Source: Bog-159 sp035308525
GTDB taxonomy: Bacteria > Acidobacteriota > Terriglobia > Bryobacterales > Bryobacteraceae
Length of the DNA stretch: 28,643 bases
Direction of reading: 5' to 3'
Assembly: GCA_035308525.1 (NCBI GenBank)
Contig: DATGGM010000209.1
Location: 1 to 28,643, forward strand
This document shows positions 7,499-13,704 of the stretch, in pieces; position 1 is the stretch's first letter; every line of letters begins with the position of its first letter. The notes beneath the pieces are model-generated. The model saw only the letters and a list, made by a program, of their open reading frames with translations. It did not search any database and was not told the origin of the DNA. The translations under genes and the position numbers were made by a program.

Positions 7499-7540
7499 CG
7501 TGGGCAGGCCCGAAGTACCTGCCCACGCAATTTCTTTGTT
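7499..7540 (+). terminator. Rho-independent terminator
   Basis: A perfect 10-bp stem, CGTGGGCAGG (7499-7508) with CCTGCCCACG (7518-7527), 9-base loop, followed by the T-rich stretch TTTCTTTGTT. It closes the Lys-rich protein gene, 16 bases after its stop codon. Confidence 0.85.
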
Positions 7541-7685
7541 ACGAACGTGAGAGAAATTCCCCCGCAATCCCACCCTTTCCGTAAGCACATTTGAAGCAGC
7601 AGCCGATGGACGCGCGTGGCTGTGACCATACCCCGAAAAGGGGCGGCGGTTTCCTAACAGACCGGGCCGCCGCCCACCACCGCGC

Positions 7686-8023
7686 ATGCAGGATTACGAC
7701 GTAAGCTTAAAAGTGGCTGGACGTCGAACTTCCCAAAGTCCAGAATCTCAAGGGCGAGGCGCCCCCTCGAATGGAGACCGGACTGCGCGGACCGGATCTA
7801 TGGTTCGCTACCGGGTGGTCGACATGCGCGAGCTGGATGGCGACCTTCTGCTGGAAAGCGGCCGGATTGGAGATAATGTAATTGCGATCCTGGCGCGATT
7901 GCGGGACCATAAAGAAGCGGTTCGGAAGGTCGTCCAGAGAATCGCGGTTTTGCCGCGGACCGAAAGAGAAACTGCCTTGCGCCAGTTGCTGGTCCTGGCT
8001 GGTCTAAGGCACTTGGCTAACGA
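7686..8023 (+). pseudogene. Decayed Rpn/YadD-type PD-(D/E)XK nuclease ('putative transposase') gene
   Basis: Three collinear pieces of one protein family lie in two frames. Piece 1, 7686-7712, reads MQDYDVSLK, the usual start. Piece 2, 7714-7806 in another frame, reads WLDVELPKVQNLK joined to GEAPPRMETGLRGPDLWF. Piece 3, from 7806 back in the first frame, reads RYRVVDMRELDGDLLLES, then IGDNVIAILARLRDH and REAL/RQLLVLAGLRHL-like sequence to about 8020. Compared with the family as I know it, about 25 residues are missing between pieces 1 and 2, and the whole catalytic core is missing within piece 2 after VQNLK. A single-base shift separates pieces 2 and 3. The C-terminal tail is replaced by the following glycosyltransferase. 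Identification rests on recognised family motifs, not on a search. Confidence 0.7.
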
Positions 8024-8033
8024 GCAGCACACA

Positions 8034-9449
8034 TTGACCCCGCGCCGTTACTTCTGGATACTGGCAATCCTCTGCGCTATTCTGGCCTTGGCCCCTCTCC
8101 GCACTGGAGATCTCACCGGCTACGACGACGCGCAATACGCCCACATCGCGAAGGACATTCTGCGCACCGGAGACTGGTTGGTCCTGCACAGCAACGGTGA
8201 GCCCGCGCTCGAAAATCCGCCCATGCTGGAGTGGATGGAAGCCTCCCTTTTTGCCGCTTTCGGCTTCTCCGACTCGCTTGCCCGTCTGCCCGCGGCTCTA
8301 TGCGGCTTCGGCACGATAATCCTGGTCTACTGGCTGGCGCGCAAGCTGACCGGCGACCCCGCCACAGCCGTGATAGCCATGTTCGTCATGGCCACCACCC
8401 TCTATTTCTTGAAATACATGGCGCGCGGCATGACCGACGTTCCGTTCACCTTCTTCGCCCTCTGCGCCGTCTGCGCCTGGTCGCTTACGGAGGACGACCC
8501 CCGCTGGTACCTGGCCGTCGGCGCGTGTACGGCGCTGGCACAGTTGACGCGCAGCATGATGGGGCTGGCGCTGCCCGCGGTCTTCGTATTGCACCTGATC
8601 GTCACTCGCCGCCGGCCGCCGGTGCGTTACGCGCTTCCCGCGCTGATGCTGGCGTACTTGCCCCTGACAGCCTGGTATGCCTACCTGATTCACAGCTTCG
8701 GAGCATGGTTTCTAACCGTGCACTCCGCGTGGCTGCGCAATGAGGTCTATGGCGGCTTGGCTCCCTCGTGGCGCCGCTACACAGGCGCCTTCGAGTATGC
8801 CTGGATGCTCGCCAGGTCTTATTGGCCGTGGCTGCCGGCCATGATTGCCGGGATCATCGCCGTCATTCGCGGCCGGGATCGCCGGCTCTGGCTGCTGATC
8901 CTGTGGGTGGCTGTTGTCTTTGCCCTATGCGCCGCCGCTCGCAGCCGCGTCCTGCGATACATGCTTCCTGCCTATCCGGCCTTCGCCATCCTGGCGGCGC
9001 TGGGCCTCAAGCAGTTTGTGCCGGTCCGCTACCTGCGCGCGGGCCTGCGCGTCGCGACACCCATCCTGGCTCTGGCCGTGGTGGCCGTGGCTGCCTTCCC
9101 CCGCACGCACTTAGAAGCTGCCGAAACCCGGCCGATCGCCCGCGCGGCCACCGCCGCCACACAGCCCGGAGAGCGCGTCGCCTTCTACGATGACGGCCAG
9201 CCGCGGTTCGATGAAGACAACCAGTTTCAGTGGTACGGCGATCGGTTTCTCGTCCGCCTGTTCAGCCGGCCGGAACTATTAGACGCTTTGCGCAACAGGC
9301 CGGCGCAGGTTTTCGTGCTGGATAAGGCCGCCTATCGCACCTGCGTGGCCGGGCAACTCAACCATTCCGTAATCGCCGAGAGCGGTCACCTGATCTGTTT
9401 CCGCCTGTGCGCATCCGGCGCAGGAGAATGCCTGGCCGCTAGGCCTTGA
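8034..9449 (+). CDS. ArnT/PMT-like membrane glycosyltransferase
   Basis: Polytopic inner-membrane glycosyltransferase of the GT-C type that would move a sugar from a polyprenyl-phosphate donor to a lipid, glycan or protein outside the cytoplasm. A first transmembrane helix (RYFWILAILCAILALAPL) leads to the catalytic loop LTGYDDAQYAHIAKDILRTGDWL, where the usual Asp-Glu is Asp-Asp, then ENPPMLEWMEASLF. About ten more hydrophobic segments and a C-terminal soluble domain (about residues 355-471) follow. The frame is open from 7686, but the first 110 codons belong to a nuclease remnant. TTG 8034 just before the first helix is the best fit to the family, yet no ribosome-binding site decides the start. 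Its 3' end overlaps the convergent lipoprotein gene by 11 bp. The acceptor is unknown. Confidence 0.82.
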   Translation: MTPRRYFWILAILCAILALAPLRTGDLTGYDDAQYAHIAKDILRTGDWLVLHSNGEPALENPPMLEWMEASLFAAFGFSDSLARLPAALCGFGTIILVYWLARKLTGDPATAVIAMFVMATTLYFLKYMARGMTDVPFTFFALCAVCAWSLTEDDPRWYLAVGACTALAQLTRSMMGLALPAVFVLHLIVTRRRPPVRYALPALMLAYLPLTAWYAYLIHSFGAWFLTVHSAWLRNEVYGGLAPSWRRYTGAFEYAWMLARSYWPWLPAMIAGIIAVIRGRDRRLWLLILWVAVVFALCAAARSRVLRYMLPAYPAFAILAALGLKQFVPVRYLRAGLRVATPILALAVVAVAAFPRTHLEAAETRPIARAATAATQPGERVAFYDDGQPRFDEDNQFQWYGDRFLVRLFSRPELLDALRNRPAQVFVLDKAAYRTCVAGQLNHSVIAESGHLICFRLCASGAGECLAARP

Positions 9450-10275
9450 CTTTCTTCAGTGCCGCCTGAATCTTCTTGTCGAGGTCCGCGCTCTCTTTCG
9501 AAGGCGGCACTTGCTTCAGAGCCTCCTGTGCTCTCCCGCAGAAGATTTTCAGCTTGTCGGGTTGATCCAACTTATCGTGTGCGTAAAGCTGCGACTGGTC
9601 AAACAAAGCGCTCGCCATGGCCTGCACGAAGGTGGCGCGAGGCACCTTGGCGTCGCCTGTCTTGAGAAGATCCAGGGCCTTGGCGGGATCATTCTTGGCG
9701 CCCGCCGCCTGGCATGTCGCCAGCAGTACGGCATGCTCGATGGCTCGCTTTTGGGCGGTCTCAAGCTCGGCGTCGGTTAGCCAGGATCCGCCGGCCACTT
9801 TGTTCAGCAAAACGACTTCGGTGGGACTCCCCGTGGGATACGCAAAAGCCAGGGTCACATATTCGTCCTTGCCTTGAAACTTCGAGAAATTCTCTGCAAA
9901 CTGCAGCGCCAGTGTATTGGCGTTGCCGCGGTAAGTGTTCACCGCGCGGTGAAAGTTCGCGGTCTGTGTGTGGTTCGCATGACCGCCGGTATCGAACGCC
10001 TGCGCCAGGTCCATGTTTCCCTGCGCCATGCCGGAACTCAGAACCAATAACCAGGGCTGCGCGCGCGCCACGAATTCACTCTGCCCGGACACGATACTGC
10101 CAAGATTCTCGACTGTCTTTTGATAGTCGCCCACGGCATAGGTGTCTTTGGCGGCGCCCCAGTAGAACGCCGGCGTACCGGGCTCCGGCGTATTACTGCC
10201 TGAGCAGGATAACAGGATCAGGCTCGCTGCCAGGAGGACCCAAACAGCTACCGTTCGGTAAGCCTTATCAGTCAT
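9439..10275 (-). CDS. Lipoprotein of unknown function, helical
   Basis: 278 residues from ATG 10275, chosen because GGAGG lies eight bases upstream; an earlier in-frame codon exists but gives no better signal. The signal peptide ends in the lipobox LLSC, so the protein should be lipidated. The rest is alpha-helical with a TPR-like early stretch (FYWGAAKDTYAVGDYQKTVENL) and a Lys-rich C-terminus. It contains FAYPTGSPTEV and a Gln/Ala-rich helix with ATCQAAGAKNDPAKALDLL. It is the last gene of an apparent three-gene operon after a sugar-binding lipoprotein and an unknown membrane protein, 50 bp from the latter. No family is recognised. Confidence 0.78.
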   Translation of the reverse strand: MTDKAYRTVAVWVLLAASLILLSCSGSNTPEPGTPAFYWGAAKDTYAVGDYQKTVENLGSIVSGQSEFVARAQPWLLVLSSGMAQGNMDLAQAFDTGGHANHTQTANFHRAVNTYRGNANTLALQFAENFSKFQGKDEYVTLAFAYPTGSPTEVVLLNKVAGGSWLTDAELETAQKRAIEHAVLLATCQAAGAKNDPAKALDLLKTGDAKVPRATFVQAMASALFDQSQLYAHDKLDQPDKLKIFCGRAQEALKQVPPSKESADLDKKIQAALKKVKA

Positions 10276-10325
10276 GGATATACCTCCGATGAATGCAGTA
10301 ACACAGCACAATGCCGATTGCAAGG

Positions 10326-11498
10326 CTACCGCCGCACCCGCCCCATCCAGTCACCCAGCGACAGGCCTGCGCGCGCGCTGAGCATGGCGGCCGCCAGCGC
10401 CAGCGCCATCCGTAACCAGAATTCGGCCCCGGTGTCTTCCACCTGCGTGTACACGTATCGCACCCAGTTATCGGTCAGCGGGACGAAGAACGGGAAGTAA
10501 TGGGTGCCGAAGACCCAGTTGCGCGCCGCCGGCGATTGCAGAAAGTCCCCGAACGGCCATTGCACCACCGCGAAGGTTCCCAAAAACGCCGCGCCAAGCA
10601 CCACCGCGCGGCCCCCGCCTCTCCAGTCCTGTACCCGGGGACGTACCAGGTCCATGGCCAGCGCCGGCACAATCACCAGCAGCGGAAAAGGCGGCGGGAT
10701 AAAGCTCGTCACATGGTGAAACACCGGGCCCAGCTTCGGCTCGGCCGGAAACAGCGGCAGCAGCCAGAGAAATAGCAGGTTCAGCGCTGTGAAGATAGCC
10801 GCAATCCCGGTGGCCGCCCACCGGAACTCCGAAACTTGAGTCACGGCCACCAGGAACATGGGAGCGAACAGCGACATCAGCAGGTAAAATACTGCGCTAT
10901 GCATGTAGTCGGTGAACGTATATTCCTGGAATACTGCGATGGCTATCCCCAGCAGGTACGTGAAAGCGTAGAGCAGCAGCCACTGTAGTTTTTGCCTCAA
11001 TACGCCGCTGGCCCGGCTGATCTCCGCCAGGATCAAAACCACTACGCCGAATCGGATGGCCATCAGTCCCAGGATCAGCACGATATGCGGCGGGCTCAGG
11101 ATCTTGACATCCAGTCCGTAGGCCGTATGCCACCAGTTATCGAACGGCGCCGAAGTGACCATGGCCGCCCCGCCCCAGCAGCACAGGAACGCGCCCAGCG
11201 GTCCGTAAAAGCCCCAGATGCGCACCGCGCCCATGCGCTGCTTGGGCGCGCGGCTGAACGTGGTGCTGAAGATCAGCCAGGCCGCCGCCCCGCCGGCCAG
11301 TATGCCGCCGAAGTGAATGAATAAATGCGGCGCCGTCCAGAAAGTATCCCGGCCGATGCTTTCGTGCCAGGAGATGTCCCAAACCCCGCCAAACGAGGCC
11401 GAAGTCACGGCCAACACGCAGGCCCAGATATACCAGGGCACGGCTGTGGGTTGAACCGCTGCCCTCTCCTGCCACGCGATGGTTGCGCTCTGCGCCAT
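10326..11498 (-). CDS. Polytopic membrane protein with a duplicated Asp/His motif, unknown function
   Basis: 390 residues from ATG 11498, with about nine or ten hydrophobic segments across the whole length and no signal peptide. Two copies of one pattern are visible: WDISWHESIGRD with APH (Asp41, His45, Gly49, Asp51, Pro57-His58) and FDNWWHTAYGLD with PPH (Asp120, His124, Gly128, Asp130, Pro137-His138), 79 residues apart. Each is followed by a hydrophobic helix. A third acidic/His site, FQEYTFTDYMHSA, lies near residue 210. Such paired residues at membrane boundaries often bind metal or haem, or conduct protons; that is an inference. It lies 15 bp after a sugar-binding lipoprotein gene but does not resemble an ABC permease. 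I do not recognise the family. Confidence 0.8.
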   Translation of the reverse strand: MAQSATIAWQERAAVQPTAVPWYIWACVLAVTSASFGGVWDISWHESIGRDTFWTAPHLFIHFGGILAGGAAAWLIFSTTFSRAPKQRMGAVRIWGFYGPLGAFLCCWGGAAMVTSAPFDNWWHTAYGLDVKILSPPHIVLILGLMAIRFGVVVLILAEISRASGVLRQKLQWLLLYAFTYLLGIAIAVFQEYTFTDYMHSAVFYLLMSLFAPMFLVAVTQVSEFRWAATGIAAIFTALNLLFLWLLPLFPAEPKLGPVFHHVTSFIPPPFPLLVIVPALAMDLVRPRVQDWRGGGRAVVLGAAFLGTFAVVQWPFGDFLQSPAARNWVFGTHYFPFFVPLTDNWVRYVYTQVEDTGAEFWLRMALALAAAMLSARAGLSLGDWMGRVRR

Positions 11499-11513
11499 GA
11501 TCCGTTCCAGCCG

Positions 11514-12506
11514 CTAACTCTTGCCGGAAGTAGCGCTGTCCCGCGCCTTCATGAACAGATCCACCGACCCCTTATCGATCAGCGTGACTCCCGTATCCAG
11601 CGATCGCGGAATGTGTGCGAACGGATCTTCCGCCCAGTTCGCGCCCAGGCGGCTAAGCGGATGATGGTGCAGATCGTCGAGCATCTTCGTCCCCACCAAT
11701 CCCATGGTGAACGGCTTTTGCGCCACGGTCGCCGCGATCACTCCCTTCTGCACCCACTCGAGCGTTCCCTGATCGGTGTCCATCGCCACGATGGTTTTCG
11801 GCATCTTGGCGCGGGTCACCACCTCCGCGACTTCCTTGCCCGCGATGGCTTCCAGACACACGAAAGCATCCACCTTCTTCGGATCCTTATCCAGCATGGC
11901 GGCGGTCGTATCGAATGCCGTTTGCGGCTTGCCCTGGATGTCCACGACTTCTGTAATCTTGACTCCCGGATGATCCAAAAACACGGCCTGGTAGCCGTGC
12001 AGCCGCTCGTCCAGGTTGGCTTGCCCGGGCATCGTCAACACCACCACGTTGCCCTTCCCGTTCAGCAGCTTGACAACCAGCCTGCCGCCGATCTGGCCGG
12101 CATCATAGTTATTCGTGCCGATGAAAGTGAGCCGCTTGCTCATCGTCGCATCGGCATCCATCGTAATCACGGGGATGCCGGCGTCCACCGCCGCGTCGAT
12201 ATCCGGCGTCATCATGCCCGCATCGGCCGCCGAGACCAGGATCCCAGCCGGCTTCAGTTTGGCCACGCGCCGGAACTCCTCCAGCTCTGCCTTGGGGTCG
12301 TAGGTATCCGGACCGCCGAGCTCGGCCTGCACGCCCAGTTCCTTGGCCGCCGCCATCATGCCCGCATTCGCCGCTTGCCAGTACGGCACCTTGATGTTGA
12401 CGGAAACCAGGTAGTACTTTTCATCGGGAGTATGCTGCCCGCCGCAACCAGCCAGTAGCAAAGAGCCCGCACCAAGGAGCATTAACCATTTGGAGTGAAG
12501 CCGCAT
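11514..12506 (-). CDS. Sugar-type periplasmic substrate-binding lipoprotein (RbsB-like)
   Basis: 330 residues from ATG 12506, with GGAGG four bases upstream; the frame is open to 12551 but the later start opens the signal peptide. The signal sequence ends in the lipobox LLLAGC. The two-lobe periplasmic-binding fold of the ribose/galactose type (PF13407-like) is recognisable: VNIKVPYWQAANAGMMAAAKELG, ILVSAADAG with DIDAAVDAGIPVITMDAD, FIGTNNYDAGQIGG, GNVVVLTMPGQANLDERLHGY, and IVAMDTDQGTLEWVQKG. It would deliver a sugar or similar ligand to an ABC importer or a sensor. No ABC ATPase or permease gene is in the window; its operon partners are an unknown membrane protein and a lipoprotein. The ligand is unknown. 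Confidence 0.9.
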   Translation of the reverse strand: MRLHSKWLMLLGAGSLLLAGCGGQHTPDEKYYLVSVNIKVPYWQAANAGMMAAAKELGVQAELGGPDTYDPKAELEEFRRVAKLKPAGILVSAADAGMMTPDIDAAVDAGIPVITMDADATMSKRLTFIGTNNYDAGQIGGRLVVKLLNGKGNVVVLTMPGQANLDERLHGYQAVFLDHPGVKITEVVDIQGKPQTAFDTTAAMLDKDPKKVDAFVCLEAIAGKEVAEVVTRAKMPKTIVAMDTDQGTLEWVQKGVIAATVAQKPFTMGLVGTKMLDDLHHHPLSRLGANWAEDPFAHIPRSLDTGVTLIDKGSVDLFMKARDSATSGKS

Positions 12507-12524
12507 ACATCCTCCGTCGAAAGC

Positions 12525-12553
12525 ACTATACTCCCTGATTTCGTCCCGCACAA
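12525..12553 (-). promoter_or_regulatory. Candidate promoter of the sugar-binding lipoprotein operon
   Basis: TATAGT (12525-12530, minus strand, five of six consensus bases) lies 17 bases from TTGTGC (12548-12553, three of six). A transcript would start near 12518 and carry the GGAGG site of the lipoprotein gene. Confidence 0.4.
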
Positions 12554-12570
12554 GCGGGCGCGTAAGTTGT

Positions 12571-12735
12571 CTATTGCTTCTCGAGGTTCGGGTTAATGGT
12601 GAGGCTACTGCCGGCGCTCACGGTGACCGCTCTCTGCCACTCGCTCACGGAACCACTTAGCTCAGCCACGAATAACGTCGATGACCCGGCACTCGGCGTG
12701 CTACAAACCCCGGCATGCGCGCCGCCCGCCGGCTG
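12571..12735 (-). pseudogene. Possible C-terminal remnant of an unidentified gene
   Basis: A 54-codon minus-strand frame between in-frame stops (TGA at 12736-12738 and TAG at 12571-12573) reads as ordinary protein: CSTPSAGSSTLFVAELSGSV then EWQRAVTVSAGSSLTINPNLE. Its third codon positions are mostly G or C, as in the neighbours. No ATG or ribosome-binding site precedes it, and it overlaps the 5' end of the divergent VWFA gene by about 21 bases. It may be the tail of a decayed gene; the family is not recognised. Confidence 0.25.
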
Positions 12736-13701
12736 TCACCCGTCCTCTGCGCTGTGGCATCCCTCTCGTTCGCCCAGGAAACCACCCTCAAAACCACCGT
12801 CCCGCTGGTCGTCGCTCCTACCACCATTGTCGACCGCGCCGGCCGCTACGTCCGCAACCTCACGCCCTCCGACCTGCTGCTTTTGGACAACAATGTGCCC
12901 CGCCAGATTCAGGTGGATGAGCTGACCGAGCCCATTTCCCTGGTGGTAGCCGTGCAGTCCACTCAGGAGGCCTGGGCTGCCCTCGACAAGATCAAGAAGG
13001 TCGGCAGCATGATCGAACCGCTGGTCGCGGGCGAGCGCGGCCAGGCCGCCGTCATCTGGTACGGCCACGACGTCACCCTGGCGCAGGGTTTCACTTCGGA
13101 CACGGCCGTCCTCGAAGCCGTATTCCAGCAATCCAAGGCACGCGGCTCGGGCGGCAGCGCCATCGACGCGGTGGCCAAAGCCGTCGATCTTCTCGCCGGG
13201 AAGAAGGACAACCGCAAAGTCGTGTTCGTAATCGGGGAGAGCAAAGACCGCGGCAGCCAGACGCCGCTGGAACAAGTGATATCCCGCGCGCAGCGCGACA
13301 ATATCACGGTTTACTTCATCACTTACTCGCGCTTTCTCACTCCGTTTACCGCCAGATGGGAGCCCGTCTGCGACGCCCGCGGCGAAAACTGCAAACCCCG
13401 CGATCCCGAATGGGGGGACACCCATCTGATGGCCGTCTTCGGCGAGATGCGGGCGCTAGCCAAAACCGATGTCGCCGAAGCCTTTGCGAAGTACACCGGC
13501 GGACGCCGTGTATCGTTTCTAAAGCAGAAGAGTCTGGAAGAGGTGATCGAGAGTCTCGGTGAAGAGATCCACAATCAATACCTGCTGAGCTTCACGCCGC
13601 CCCATTCCGACGCCGCCGAGTTCCACCAGATCCGCGTGACCGTGCGCCACCGGCCCGACCTGGTAGTCCGCAGCCGCGCCGGCTACTGGCCTGTCCGGTA
13701 G
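12715..13701 (+). CDS. Exported VWFA-related protein, acidobacterial type
   Basis: 328 residues from ATG 12715. A signal peptide (RRLSPVLCAVASLSFAQ) precedes a short beta region (VDRAGRYVRNLTPSDLLLLDNN), seen in the VWFA-related family typical of Acidobacteria (TIGR03436-like), then a von Willebrand A-like domain (about 74-300) ending QYLLSFTPPHSDAAEFHQIRV. The metal-binding DxSxS motif is not intact: the strand reads LVVAVQSTQEA (about 77-86). The domain may therefore bind partners without the usual Mg ion. No ribosome-binding site is present; TACAAA ends seven bases before the ATG, suggesting a leaderless mRNA. Function unknown. It converges on priA with 3 bp between them. Confidence 0.85.
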   Translation: MRAARRLSPVLCAVASLSFAQETTLKTTVPLVVAPTTIVDRAGRYVRNLTPSDLLLLDNNVPRQIQVDELTEPISLVVAVQSTQEAWAALDKIKKVGSMIEPLVAGERGQAAVIWYGHDVTLAQGFTSDTAVLEAVFQQSKARGSGGSAIDAVAKAVDLLAGKKDNRKVVFVIGESKDRGSQTPLEQVISRAQRDNITVYFITYSRFLTPFTARWEPVCDARGENCKPRDPEWGDTHLMAVFGEMRALAKTDVAEAFAKYTGGRRVSFLKQKSLEEVIESLGEEIHNQYLLSFTPPHSDAAEFHQIRVTVRHRPDLVVRSRAGYWPVR

Positions 13702-13702
13702 C
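13682..13702. terminator. Weak hairpin at the convergent VWFA/priA junction
   Basis: GCTACTGG (13682-13689) pairs with CCGGTAGC (13695-13702) with one G-U pair and a 5-base loop, spanning the VWFA stop codon. No T-tract follows in either direction, so any terminator role is tentative. Confidence 0.25.
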
Positions 13703-13704
13703 GC

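Noticed and set aside
12545..12558. CCCGC-acaa-GCGGG hairpin upstream of the sugar-binding lipoprotein
   Set aside because: Only five base pairs and no T-tract; overlaps the proposed -35 region and is not convincing as a terminator.
12596..12925. Plus-strand open frame starting before the VWFA gene
   Set aside because: Different frame from the VWFA protein and made of Pro/Ser/Thr/Arg-rich shadow sequence inside it.
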